Positions 31,497-40,605 of a stretch of DNA of 64,000 nucleotides are shown piece after piece. The stretch is from contig JACJYL010000002.1 in NCBI GenBank assembly GCA_020636105.1, positions 1,116,001 through 1,180,000 of the forward strand, given 5' to 3'. The position numbers were made by a program, and so were the translations under genes. The notes under the pieces were generated by a model, which was given only the letters and a program-made list of their open reading frames with translations, made no database searches and was not told where the DNA came from. The number at the start of each line of letters is the position of its first letter. Within the stretch, counting starts at the first letter, position 1. Origin of the DNA: Lewinellaceae bacterium (GTDB lineage Bacteria; Bacteroidota; Bacteroidia; Chitinophagales; Saprospiraceae).

Positions 31497-34013
31497 CTAT
31501 GGTCTTGTCTGTTTGCCAATAGAAATCATGTTGGCAAACAAACGAAACGCTCCCGGCACTCCTGCGGGCAATTCCCTGAAAAAGGAAAGTCCGGTATAGA
31601 TGTAATATCCTTCGCCGTATTTAGCCACCAGCAAGCCTCCGTCTTTAGGATCTTCACCCGGATCGTTGGAAGACAGGATGGCGGTGTACTTTTCGTCCCA
31701 TTTGTCGGGATAATAGAGGCCGTGTTCCTGGATCCAGCCTTTAAAGTCATCCGTAGTGATCTTGTTGGGGAAATTAAGCACTTCATGCTGCGGAGCAAGC
31801 AAGCGCATTTCAGCATCTTCCACCGTCACCCTGTCCCTTGACAATTCAAAAGGGTAAGGTCCCATTTCATTGGAAGGCACATTGGTACCCCGACTGGTAT
31901 TGTACTGCACGATCAGGGTGCCCCCGTTTTTCACGTATTCGAGCAGTTTAGGATTTTGGAATTTTATCCGGTCATTGGTATTGTAGGCACGGATACCCAC
32001 GATCACAGCATCAAATTTTTTGAGGTTTTCCGGCGTAATATCACCATCTTCCAGCATGGTCACATTATACCCAATTTGGTGCAAGGCGGTCGGCACCTTA
32101 TCTCCGGCGCCCATGATGTATGCCACATTATCCCCGGCTTTCCGCAAATCGATGTGAACCACTTTGGCACTTGCGTCACGGAAGACAGTTTGAAGTGGAA
32201 TATGATCGTAATCAATGGTAATTTTTTCCTTTGTATAGGCTTCTTCCCCAATACGCACCATGGGCAACAGGAAATCTTCGTTCTGCTCTTCCGGAGGCGT
32301 TACCATGAAGGTAAAGGTCTGTTCTTCTCCTTTCTGAGTCATTTGAAGCGGATAATTCAGCGGCTCCACCTTCCATTCTTTTCCATAACATAATTCTACC
32401 GTACCCTGGATATCGTTTTTACCTGCTTTGACGGTTACCTGTACCTTTTGGGGTTCATGCCCTCCAAAAATATACACTTCTTCATTCAGTTCGGCCGAAA
32501 CGGGAGGCGTGATCTCAAATGGATTAAACACCTCGCCGGCTACGGGATCTCTAAATTTATAAACCACCGTTTCTTCAAATTCCAATGGGATACCATTAAT
32601 CTTCAACACGTAAGCCATTTTAAAATTATGCGGTGTTTCCGGGAGTCCCCGCAACAGCTGGTCAGTCACCTTATAACGACCTAACGGTCCTTTTTCATTG
32701 AGCCAGTATGGATTGGTAAGCGGTATATCCAGCGGCAACGTGACGGTCTTTTCGAGTTTATTCTCTTTGTTATTTTCAAGCTTACGGTTGGCTTCCACTT
32801 CCGCATTCATTGGCAAAAAGGAAACAGATTCAAGCGTCACCTCAATCGGAGAACGATTGGTAAACTCCATGTTCACTTTCACCTCCTGACCCGGAGTAGC
32901 AGATTGTTCGCTGGTCACTGCCTCCACATAAAGTGCCAGACACGCCTTGATCACCTCCCGAATATCGTCGAGTTTTACCTTCTTCCAATAACTGTCGGGC
33001 AAAGCCTGGATGAGTGTTGCGGCTTTCACCAGTTGAGGAACGCTTTCATAAGGCTTGTCAAATTTAAAATCAGCCTCCACTCTGGCCAGTATCTCGCCTA
33101 TCGGTCCGCCGTTTTTTAAACGGGTCCAGGTGGTATTGATGCCTTCGAAAAGGTCATTTCCTTTGGGCATGGCCCCTTTGAGCAACTCCAAATATTCATC
33201 TTCGGAACCCCGGTTTCCTGTATTTCCCATGCCCTGGCATTTATGCTGGCTACGGCTCAACGCAGCAATTTCATTATTGGATTTACCCAATATTGGGTAA
33301 TAAACTCCGACATCCATGGAGATCAGGTTGGACTTATCCGATTTGTCAAAATTTTCCCGGCTGCCATAAAACCACCAGGAGGTATTCATAAAGATCCGGG
33401 TGGGTTGCCAGGCATTGATATAATTCAACTGTTCTGGGAAGGCGGTCGGATCTCCGGCAGCAGAAAATGCTTCCAGCCCGATGATGGCGGAAGCCGTATG
33501 ATGTCCGTGAGTCGTCCCTGGCGTCCTGTGGTCAAATCGGTTGATAATGATATCCGGTTGCAGATTCCGTATGTTCCAGACGGCATCAGACAGGATTTCC
33601 TTTTTACCCCAGATATTAAAGGTTTCGTCCGGGTCTTTGGAATAGCCAAAATCATTGGCCCGGGTAAATCGCTGGTTCCCGCCATCGATCCTTCTGGCGG
33701 CAAGCAGTTCCTGGGTACGAAGCAACCCCAGCAGTTCTTCGATCTCCGTTCCGATCAGGTTTTGGCCCCCGTCCCCACGTGTCAGGGACATGTAAGTGGT
33801 TTCCGCCTTTCTGTAATTGACAAGCCAGGAGATCAACCGTGTATTTTCATCATCCGGATGCGCCGCGACGTAAAGTGCCGAGCCCAGGAAATTGAGTTTC
33901 TGAATGTCTGCATAAATTTCCGCTGAAGTCAATTTTTCAGGCATCTGGGCCTGGAGGTTCAGCAAAGCAGTAAATACGAAGAGTAAAGTTAAAAAGAAGG
34001 GTGTTCTGGTCAT
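31497..34013 (-). CDS. PIG-L/LmbE-family deacetylase with C-terminal beta domains
   Basis: The ATG at 34013 begins a signal peptide (MTRTPFFLTLLFVFTALLNL, then QAQ); a TTG nine bases upstream is not needed. The product has 838 residues. The PIG-L domain covers about residues 40-260: ALYVAAHPDDENTRLISWLV carries the zinc AHPDD motif, TTHGHHTASAIIGLEAF supplies further His residues, and TYMSLTRGDGGQNLIGTE is typical. Family members remove N-acetyl groups from sugars. The region 380-600 is Ig-like, and 640-838 has a glutamine-amidotransferase-like fold (DAVIVGIRAYNTN, YVKNGGTLIVQYNT), a combination common in exported Bacteroidota PIG-L proteins. Substrate unknown, probably periplasmic. Confidence 0.87.
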   Translation of the reverse strand: MTRTPFFLTLLFVFTALLNLQAQMPEKLTSAEIYADIQKLNFLGSALYVAAHPDDENTRLISWLVNYRKAETTYMSLTRGDGGQNLIGTEIEELLGLLRTQELLAARRIDGGNQRFTRANDFGYSKDPDETFNIWGKKEILSDAVWNIRNLQPDIIINRFDHRTPGTTHGHHTASAIIGLEAFSAAGDPTAFPEQLNYINAWQPTRIFMNTSWWFYGSRENFDKSDKSNLISMDVGVYYPILGKSNNEIAALSRSQHKCQGMGNTGNRGSEDEYLELLKGAMPKGNDLFEGINTTWTRLKNGGPIGEILARVEADFKFDKPYESVPQLVKAATLIQALPDSYWKKVKLDDIREVIKACLALYVEAVTSEQSATPGQEVKVNMEFTNRSPIEVTLESVSFLPMNAEVEANRKLENNKENKLEKTVTLPLDIPLTNPYWLNEKGPLGRYKVTDQLLRGLPETPHNFKMAYVLKINGIPLEFEETVVYKFRDPVAGEVFNPFEITPPVSAELNEEVYIFGGHEPQKVQVTVKAGKNDIQGTVELCYGKEWKVEPLNYPLQMTQKGEEQTFTFMVTPPEEQNEDFLLPMVRIGEEAYTKEKITIDYDHIPLQTVFRDASAKVVHIDLRKAGDNVAYIMGAGDKVPTALHQIGYNVTMLEDGDITPENLKKFDAVIVGIRAYNTNDRIKFQNPKLLEYVKNGGTLIVQYNTSRGTNVPSNEMGPYPFELSRDRVTVEDAEMRLLAPQHEVLNFPNKITTDDFKGWIQEHGLYYPDKWDEKYTAILSSNDPGEDPKDGGLLVAKYGEGYYIYTGLSFFRELPAGVPGAFRLFANMISIGKQTRP

Positions 34014-34328
34014 GTTAAACAAGTTTTTTAAGCATGCCTCCGGTCTGAAAACCGCTGGCCGTAATTAGTTACAAGGATTGAATAATTGGAAATCCAATCG
34101 CTGAATTTGTAATTTTAAACCTGCCTGACGACATCAGGAGGCAGGTTCGTAATTGAGTAAACAAGGTAAGGAAAGATTTGGTTTCCGGATTAGGACTTGC
34201 TTTTTTTTAACATCACTCTTTCAAATTTCATTTCAAAGAACAACTCTTTCCCCAATACGCCGGACTTCGCAGGAAAAATATTATATTAGCAGCAAGGAAG
34301 CCCACTGAGTTCCACAAATCAAAAAATC
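34014..34328. other. divergent intergenic region
   Basis: This 315-bp gap holds a palindromic repeat at 34118-34147 and A+T-rich DNA expected to carry two promoters. No full TTTG-N19-TAnnTTTG match was found. Confidence 0.5.
34118..34147. repeat. palindromic repeat AACCTGCC...GGCAGGTT
   Basis: 8-bp outer arms AACCTGCC and GGCAGGTT enclose an inner CCTGA...TCAGG stem. Same family as 30031-30113 and 48496-48522. Confidence 0.75.
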
Positions 34329-37316
34329 ATGATCCACCGGGAAAAACTGCTGCAGTCCTTCATGAATCGCGAGAGCAAACACCGCGATATTTATCACGAT
34401 ATGATGCCATTTAAGGTGAAGGAAATCCTGCTGGTGGCCAATCTTTACGATGCTTTTTTTATCGAGCAGGAAGGGCGTTTTTCCGAGATCATGCTGTACG
34501 ATTACGGGAGCATGAACCTTTCTTCCTTCCCCAGGATCACCGGGGTATCTACCAGGGAGGAGGCCTTTGAGCAGCTGGAAGAAAAAAATATCGACATGGT
34601 CATTCTCATGGTGGGACTGAACATGATGCGTTCCTTGGACATCAGCAAAAAGATAAAAGAGGCTTTCCCTGGCATGCCGGTTTTTGTTTTGCTCAACAAC
34701 AATCAAAATGTAACCCTTTTTCAGCAATACCAAAAGAAAAATGTGTTCGATCAGTTGTTTGTCTGGAACGGTGAATCCCGGATTTTCTTCGCCATGATCA
34801 AATACCTGGAAGACCTTAAAAATGCCAAAAACGACACCTCCATTGCCGCGGTCCGGCAAATCCTGATTGTCGAGGATTCTCCGGTTTTTTATTCCTCCTT
34901 CCTCACGCATCTTTACCGGATCATCTATAAACAAACCAATGAAATCATTAACGATGTCAGTACGGATAACCTTTACAAGGTTCTGAAACTACGGGCAAGA
35001 CCCAAGATTCTCCTGGCTTCCAACTTCGAAGATGCCATGGCGCTTTTCCATGAATACAAAGATTATATCTTTTGCCTGATCACGGATGTTCAGTACGAAA
35101 AAGAGGGCAAGATGAACAAGGATGCCGGTTTCGAACTGATTGATGCCATTACCAAAGAAAAACCGGATATTCCAACCATCGTACTTTCACAGGATGAAAG
35201 CAAAGGGGTGATCGCCCGGGAAAGAGGGATTTCCTTTATTGATAAGAATGCCCAGAATTTATATAAAGATCTGAAACATGTTGTCACACAAAAGATCGGT
35301 TTCGGCGCTTTTATTTTTAGAAACAGGGACGAAAATGAAATTGCCCGGGCCCGGAATATCAAAGAATTTGAAGAGTGCCTCAATAGCGTACCCGATGAAT
35401 CGATTTTGTTTCATGGCGAAAAGGATCATTTTTCACTCTGGCTCATGGCGCGTGCGGAGATACAACTAGCGACAGTGCTGGTTGGAAAAAAAGCGAGTGA
35501 GTTTAAAAATGCGCATGAAATCAGGGAATATTTATTGAATTCAATAAGGTCTTACCGGGATGAACAACCTTCGGGCAAGGTAGTCCCCTTTGATGTGGAG
35601 GCCTGTAAAACGGAAGAAAATATTGTCACCCTCGTGGCCGGGTCTTATGGGGGCAAGGGCCGTGGACTGGCCTTCGTACATTCGCTTAAAGACAAATTTG
35701 TTTTCGAACGAGCCGTGGAAGGAATAAAAATACGGATTCCCAAAACATCTGTTATCGGCACCGATGAATTCGAGTCTTTCCTGGAACGCAACAATTTCAT
35801 CTCTTTCAAAGAAAACCCTCCGGCATACGAAGAAGTCAAAAGGTTGTTCCTGGAGGCCCAGCTTTCCGATCCATTGAACAGCCGGCTCAGTATTCTGCTC
35901 GATCACTACATTAAACCGATGGCCATCCGGTCTTCCGGAACTTTTGAGGACAGTTTTTCCCAGCCTTTTGCCGGCATTTTCGAAACTTACATTTTACCGA
36001 ATAACGCTCCCCAAAAAGCTGTACGTCTCAAGCAACTCCAGGATGCCATTAAGCTGGTTTTTGCTTCCGTATTTTCAGAAAAAGCCATCAATTACACCCT
36101 GGCACTGGATCAAAAACTCGGAGAAGAAAAGATGGCCATTGTCATCCAGGAGCTGGTCGGCAATGAATTCGACGGGTATTATTACCCGCATATCAGTGGC
36201 GTGGGGCAGTCCTATAATTTCTATCCCTTTGCGCATATGAAACCCGAAGAAGGTTTTGTGACGGCGGCCGTTGGGTTGGGGATTTACGTGGTGGAAGGAG
36301 AAGCGGCGTTCAGGTTTTCACCCAAATATCCAAAAACGCAATTCCTTTCTCTGGAGGATCAGGTGAAATATACCCAAACCTATTTTTACGCCGTTGACCT
36401 GAACAAAGAAAACCTAAACCTTGCCGAAGGCTCTATGAGCAGTCTTAAAAAGGTAGATATCTTTGAAGCCCGGGATCACGGTTCACTGGCGCATTGCGTA
36501 TCGGTGTACGACAACAACAACAAAGCCATTTATCCGGGCCTCAAACATTTTGGGCCCATTGTCGTCAATTTTGCTTCCATCCTGAAATATGAATATGTGG
36601 CTTTGGCCAAAACCATTGAGATCATCCTGGGGCTCATTAAGGATGCCTTTGGCTCACCGGTAGAGATCGAATTTGCCGTCGATCTGAACAAGGACGCTGA
36701 CGGGGATGCTTCGTTTTATATCCTCCAGGTAAAACCCATCATCCGGGCCGCAGAAACTTATAGTTTCAATTTCGATAAAATTCCCAAAGAAGATACTTTC
36801 CTTTTTGCGAACAGGGGAATGGGGAACGGAATTATTGAAGATCTTTCGGATTTTGTCTTTATCAAAAATGATGTTTTTGACAAAATAAGGACAGAGGAAA
36901 TGGCCGAAGAAATTGCCCTCATAAACAAAAAACTGGTAAAGGAAGATCGGAAGTATATCCTCATCGGTCCCGGCCGATGGGGAACCCGCGACCGGTTTAT
37001 CGGCATCCCGGTCAACTGGCCGCAAATCTCCAATGCAAAAGTCATCGTGGAAACCGAGCTCGAAGGTTTCCCGCTGGATGCCTCGTACGGCTCCCACTTT
37101 TTTCACAACCTGACGACCCTCAACATTGCCTACTTCTCTATCTCCCACAAACACGACAGCGATTTCATCCATTACTCCCTGCTGGAGGAAGGGGAACTGG
37201 TGGAAGAAACCACTTTTTTCAAACACGTCAGGTTTAATGACCCGGTATTGGTCAAGATCGACGGAAGAAAACGTATGGCGGTGATTCATAGGGAAAGGGG
37301 AAAGGGAAAAGGCTAA
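34329..37316 (+). CDS. receiver-like domains fused to a PEP/pyruvate-binding (PPDK_N) domain
   Basis: The protein has 995 residues. Two response-regulator-like regions precede the catalytic part: about 20-155 (KEILLVANLYDAFFI, MVILMVGLNMMRSLDISKKI) and about 170-320 (ILIVEDSPVFYSSFLTHLYR, FCLITDVQYEKEGKMNKDAG with a phospho-acceptor Asp, and IPTIVLSQDESKG). The ATP-binding PPDK_N domain has SYGGKGRGLAF (about 440), IRSSGTFEDSFSQPFAGIFE and QELVGNEFDGYYYP. The swivelling phospho-His domain and the PEP TIM barrel of PEP synthase are absent; the chain instead ends in a region with YILIGPGRWGTRDR. It is therefore not a complete PEP synthase but probably a signal-controlled phosphotransfer protein. 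No membrane segment is seen. The final residues RERGKGKG are encoded by a short tandem repeat. Confidence 0.82.
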   Translation: MIHREKLLQSFMNRESKHRDIYHDMMPFKVKEILLVANLYDAFFIEQEGRFSEIMLYDYGSMNLSSFPRITGVSTREEAFEQLEEKNIDMVILMVGLNMMRSLDISKKIKEAFPGMPVFVLLNNNQNVTLFQQYQKKNVFDQLFVWNGESRIFFAMIKYLEDLKNAKNDTSIAAVRQILIVEDSPVFYSSFLTHLYRIIYKQTNEIINDVSTDNLYKVLKLRARPKILLASNFEDAMALFHEYKDYIFCLITDVQYEKEGKMNKDAGFELIDAITKEKPDIPTIVLSQDESKGVIARERGISFIDKNAQNLYKDLKHVVTQKIGFGAFIFRNRDENEIARARNIKEFEECLNSVPDESILFHGEKDHFSLWLMARAEIQLATVLVGKKASEFKNAHEIREYLLNSIRSYRDEQPSGKVVPFDVEACKTEENIVTLVAGSYGGKGRGLAFVHSLKDKFVFERAVEGIKIRIPKTSVIGTDEFESFLERNNFISFKENPPAYEEVKRLFLEAQLSDPLNSRLSILLDHYIKPMAIRSSGTFEDSFSQPFAGIFETYILPNNAPQKAVRLKQLQDAIKLVFASVFSEKAINYTLALDQKLGEEKMAIVIQELVGNEFDGYYYPHISGVGQSYNFYPFAHMKPEEGFVTAAVGLGIYVVEGEAAFRFSPKYPKTQFLSLEDQVKYTQTYFYAVDLNKENLNLAEGSMSSLKKVDIFEARDHGSLAHCVSVYDNNNKAIYPGLKHFGPIVVNFASILKYEYVALAKTIEIILGLIKDAFGSPVEIEFAVDLNKDADGDASFYILQVKPIIRAAETYSFNFDKIPKEDTFLFANRGMGNGIIEDLSDFVFIKNDVFDKIRTEEMAEEIALINKKLVKEDRKYILIGPGRWGTRDRFIGIPVNWPQISNAKVIVETELEGFPLDASYGSHFFHNLTTLNIAYFSISHKHDSDFIHYSLLEEGELVEETTFFKHVRFNDPVLVKIDGRKRMAVIHRERGKGKG

Positions 37317-37346
37317 AGATTAAAGGCTAAAGATTAAAGGCTAAAG
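37307..37346. repeat. tandem repeat AAAGGCTAAAGATT
   Basis: Three copies of the 14-bp word AAAGGCTAAAGATT, the last incomplete, start inside the stop-codon region of the PPDK_N gene, so the repeat provides the stop codon (TAA). Confidence 0.8.
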
Positions 37347-37573
37347 TATTGGTTACTAACTTAAAGAGGTAGTACATGCTTTAGCTTGTATGCCAAGGCA
37401 GGCTTGATTGTGTGGCAATGCTTCGGATAAATTTTCAAATCTAGTAAGTGGGCCATAAAAATCACTAATACGTGAACAATTCGCTTTTTATACCTCGAAA
37501 ATGGTAAGTAGGTATAAAACAATTTAAAATAACTATCTGGACAAAATTAAACGAATAAAATTTAGGCACTCAG

Positions 37574-37599
37574 CTACACCGACCTTCAGGTCGGTGTAG
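37574..37599. repeat. near-perfect 26-bp palindrome
   Basis: 12-bp arms CTACACCGACCT and AGGTCGGTGTAG meet around TC. A second structure, AAGGCCTTCAGGCCTT (37618-37633), pairs with an inverted partner near 37657-37679. Confidence 0.85.
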
Positions 37600-37822
37600 T
37601 TTCAAACCAGATAAATTAAGGCCTTCAGGCCTTTATTGTTGGTAAATTCAATAATAAAAGGCCAGAAGGCCCGGGTTTTACTGATTACTACTTATGCCCC
37701 AACCTGAATGTCAGGATAGCTGAAAATAATTCAATATTCATTTAATTTTGCCCAGGAACTTACAACCAAATAGTTTACAATTCTATTTTTTCGTTCATTT
37801 ATAAAACTTTTTTAGTTATATT

Positions 37823-37854
37823 TTTGCAATAAATAATTTTATTGATTACATTTG
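37823..37854 (+). promoter_or_regulatory. orphan promoter
   Basis: TTTG (37823-37826) is followed after 20 bp by TACATTTG (37847-37854), a full consensus match. No open frame starts downstream on this strand before the hairpin at 38055. Confidence 0.55.
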
Positions 37855-38054
37855 TATTGAAAACAAAACAAACACTCTTTCACTATCAGCACTATCCGGA
37901 CACCAGATGAAGTCCTTATTTATTACTTACTAAAAACCAGGAAACGCGCTTTCCAAAAATTACCCGGAACCTCAAAACGGGTGATTTACCCGGAAAATCT
38001 ATTTTAACCAGTTTGACACGCGCTGTACATTTGAGATCTGAAAAAAGGTATGGC

Positions 38055-38106
38055 AAAAACGAAAGCCTGTCGGAGCATCAGCTCTTGGACAGGCTTTCTT
38101 CGTTTT
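38055..38106 (-). terminator. hairpin terminator of the small-protein pair
   Basis: Arms with AAGCCTGTC and GACAGGCTT cores, extended by AAAACGA / TCGTTTT, form a stem of about 16 bp. On the minus strand the hairpin is followed by TTTCGTTTTT, as in Rho-independent terminators. It lies about 90 bp after the stop at 38195 and may work in both directions. Confidence 0.7.
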
Positions 38107-38194
38107 CAAGGCGGTGGGTTAATACAAGAGACATTGGTTTTTTGGGTACAAGAGGCGTAAACGTGTTTTTAAGGGTTATCTCTGTTAATCAGAG

Positions 38195-38476
38195 TCATAA
38201 ATAGGACAATTTCAGGGCCACAGGATCAAAGAGAAACTGTTTGCCCCGGATATCAACCTGAAGTTTTCTTTCCGGGATTGAAGCCTTCTTTTTTTTGTCG
38301 AACGAAATCACCTTTACACCATGTTCCAAATCATCTTCATCAATAAGTACAATGAGAAAGGCATTCTCCTTACTGGTGACGAGCTTGTATGTGGCACGCA
38401 AGTGGTTTGCTTCCTGAAAAATGCTGTACTCCTTTGAGAGATTTTTCAGGAAATTTTTCGGGTTCTTTTCTGCCAT
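38195..38476 (-). CDS. small protein of unknown function
   Basis: The ATG at 38476 (MAEKNPKNFLKNLSKEYSIF) is used; a TTG two codons before it is less likely. The 93-residue product is charged and soluble, with beta-rich stretches (AFLIVLIDEDDLEHGVKVIS, KLQVDIRGKQFLFDPVALKL) and no membrane segment. I do not recognise it. It follows another small unknown gene by 26 bp and both end at the same terminator, so they form a two-gene operon. Confidence 0.6.
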   Translation of the reverse strand: MAEKNPKNFLKNLSKEYSIFQEANHLRATYKLVTSKENAFLIVLIDEDDLEHGVKVISFDKKKKASIPERKLQVDIRGKQFLFDPVALKLSYL

Positions 38477-38502
38477 AGCCAAATATTGGGGGGATTAAAA
38501 AA

Positions 38503-38772
38503 TCATTTCTTTATTTTTGTAAGTATCGGTACATCTGGATTGGTTACATCCAGATCATATTCATCCGTATCTGAATCAATAAGATTAATAATCTGCGGGA
38601 TGCCGTCGGCCATGCCCACTTCAATTTCATTAAAATTTCCCTGGAGCGTTATATCGCCTTCGTCGATAACAATGAAAACCCTGCTTTCATATTCAACCAC
38701 CTTCATCGGTACCGCAACACCGTTCGCGTCCGTAAAAATTCCGCTGTAAATCTTATAAGGTTTCCGTGCCAT
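38503..38772 (-). CDS. small acidic protein of unknown function
   Basis: 89 residues, starting MARKPYKIYSGIFTDANGVA, with a beta-rich first half (PMKVVEYESRVFIVIDEGDI) and an acidic second half (NLIDSDTDEYDLDVTNPDV). No signal peptide, membrane segment or known motif is seen. It is first in the two-gene unit with the 93-residue protein. The upstream gap (38773-39099) is very A+T-rich, as for a promoter region. Confidence 0.6.
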   Translation of the reverse strand: MARKPYKIYSGIFTDANGVAVPMKVVEYESRVFIVIDEGDITLQGNFNEIEVGMADGIPQIINLIDSDTDEYDLDVTNPDVPILTKIKK

Positions 38773-39099
38773 TTGTCTTGTTTTTTAGGTTTATTAAGAT
38801 TTTCGTTTTATTTCCACAAAATTCGGTCAACCGGAATAAACATACTTACCATATTTTCATTTATTTTAGGTTTCTAATATTTTAAAAAATTTGATTAAAC
38901 ATTTATAATCAATTACTTACAATGTTATTGTATAAAATCATATTTTTACTTATTTTAAATGTCGTTCCATTATGAATGCAAAGAAAAGGGAATAAATTGA
39001 AAAAAAATTACACATTTTTTGATAATTTTAGGTTTTTAAATTTAAAATAAATTTTCTTTTAAATTGATTATCAATACTTTATAAAAACCAAAGTAAATC
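38773..39099. other. A+T-rich divergent intergenic region
   Basis: These 327 bp separate the small-protein operon from the helical-repeat gene. They are strongly A+T-rich, with long A and T runs, and no exact promoter consensus or repeat was found. Confidence 0.5.
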
Positions 39100-40563
39100 A
39101 TGGGAAAATCAACAGAGCTCTTTGAGTTGATAAAATCGTTCAATAAAGCCGAAAAAAAATATTTCAAGGCTTTTTCAAGCCAATTCAAGTCGGAGCAGGA
39201 ACTAAGTTATGTGGAGTTATTTGATTTGATCGACGCGCAGGAGGAATACGATGAAACAAAAATTGAAGCACAGTTGAGCAACAGGGTATTCGCCAAAAAT
39301 CTTTCCAACGGAAAAAACTATCTCTACCATTTTTTACTAAAGTGCCTGCACAATTTCCACTCAGGAAAATCGGTGCGAATTCAAATCCGGGAGTTATATA
39401 TAAACGCTGCCCTGCTCACCGAAAGGAGATTGAACACACATGCTATAAAACTCCTTGCCAAAGCGGAAAAAATCGCACTTGAGTACGAGATGAACCACGA
39501 ATTACTGACCATCAATTTATTACAAAGGCACCTTTTTAGAACGTTTACTGAAAAAAACGTAAAAGAAAGGATCCATAAACTTCATAATACCTTTAACCAG
39601 GCCATACGACAAATTGAAAGAGAGCACCTGCTGCAATCCCAATATGAGAACCTGTATATCATTCACCGCCCGAATAATACTCCGATAGAAGCACTGGACG
39701 AATTGTTCCAAAAATATCAGATAGTTATTGATGCCCTCATCCCCAAAGACCCGATTACTTTTAATGAATTATCTATACGTTGCTGGACCAATTCAACCTA
39801 CTACCGCAGGAAAAAGAAATACAAAGAGGCGGCGGATAGTTATGAAATGCTGAACTTATATTTTGATCAGCACTCCCGGTTTAAGATCGAATACCAGGCT
39901 CGTTATATAAACTTTGTCAGTAATTTCATAGCCTTTTTATTATACAGTTTAGAGGACGAAGATTCGATAAAAAGGGCCTCCCAGCTCATCACAGAACTTG
40001 AAGGTACGGAACCCAGTAATAGCCAGTTGAGTATCCATAAGTACGACAATCTTTATTATTGCAAAATAATTTACTATACACGTGCAAAACAATTTGAAAA
40101 AGCCGTTGAACTCGCTCCTGAAGTATGGTCCTTTTTAATCAAATACCGGCAACAGCTATCGAAAACCCGAAAGATGTCCATTTATTATAATTACGCCTTT
40201 GCGATTTTCATGGCAGGGGAATATGAACTTTCGCTGGACTGGCTCGAATATTTGCTTGACAATTTTGATCCCAAAATCGTACCCGACACCACCTTTATGG
40301 CTCAGAGGTTGCAAATTATCAATCATTTCGAACTCAATAACGATATCCTGGTAGAGCATCTCATGCGCACCATTTTACGTAAATACAGAAACCCAAAATA
40401 CGGGACAGTAATTGTGCCCACGATCAAGGTAATCAAGAAAATACTTCGTCAGCCCGCTTCAAAAAAAATCCTGTTACAAGACTATTGTAAGACATTGGAG
40501 TCCACTGCTTTGCTTGGGGATGTTAAGGAGTGGATCGATTATAAGTATAACCGAAAAGACTGA
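39100..40563 (+). CDS. helical (TPR-like) protein of unknown function
   Basis: The protein has 487 residues, starts MGKSTELFELIKSFNKAEKK and has no signal peptide. It is almost all alpha-helical, with paired helices of TPR/HEAT style (RCWTNSTYYRRKKKYKEAAD, YNYAFAIFMAGEYELSLDWL). The N-terminal 90 residues (FSSQFKSEQELSYVELFDLI) look like a distinct domain. Similar proteins seem widespread in Saprospiraceae-type genomes, but I cannot name a function. Probably a cytoplasmic scaffold. Convergent with the ELWxxDGT gene. Confidence 0.75.
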   Translation: MGKSTELFELIKSFNKAEKKYFKAFSSQFKSEQELSYVELFDLIDAQEEYDETKIEAQLSNRVFAKNLSNGKNYLYHFLLKCLHNFHSGKSVRIQIRELYINAALLTERRLNTHAIKLLAKAEKIALEYEMNHELLTINLLQRHLFRTFTEKNVKERIHKLHNTFNQAIRQIEREHLLQSQYENLYIIHRPNNTPIEALDELFQKYQIVIDALIPKDPITFNELSIRCWTNSTYYRRKKKYKEAADSYEMLNLYFDQHSRFKIEYQARYINFVSNFIAFLLYSLEDEDSIKRASQLITELEGTEPSNSQLSIHKYDNLYYCKIIYYTRAKQFEKAVELAPEVWSFLIKYRQQLSKTRKMSIYYNYAFAIFMAGEYELSLDWLEYLLDNFDPKIVPDTTFMAQRLQIINHFELNNDILVEHLMRTILRKYRNPKYGTVIVPTIKVIKKILRQPASKKILLQDYCKTLESTALLGDVKEWIDYKYNRKD

Positions 40564-40605
40564 GTTTAATCTCCTGCCACTCTACCCTACCCTGAAAAAT
40601 CTTAC

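Larger units (their letters stand above)
37317..38194. other. 878-bp region without a clear gene
   Basis: It holds the tandem repeat at its left edge, CCTTCAGG-centred palindromes (37574-37599 and about 37618-37679), an orphan promoter on the plus strand (37823-37854) and a hairpin terminator (38055-38106). Short frames here, such as one from 38013 to 38204, begin at TTG and run through the hairpin, so they are not called as genes. Confidence 0.6.

Noticed and set aside
33243..33926. Open frame of 227 codons on the plus strand
   Set aside because: It is antisense to the PIG-L deacetylase domain with its clear AHPDD motif, and its translation has no recognisable feature.
34329..37316. Annotation as complete PEP synthase
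   Set aside because: The phospho-His swivel domain and the C-terminal PEP-binding barrel are not seen, although the PPDK_N motifs are clear.
38013..38204. 63-codon frame on the plus strand
   Set aside because: It starts with TTG, crosses a strong hairpin terminator and overlaps the end of a minus-strand gene.
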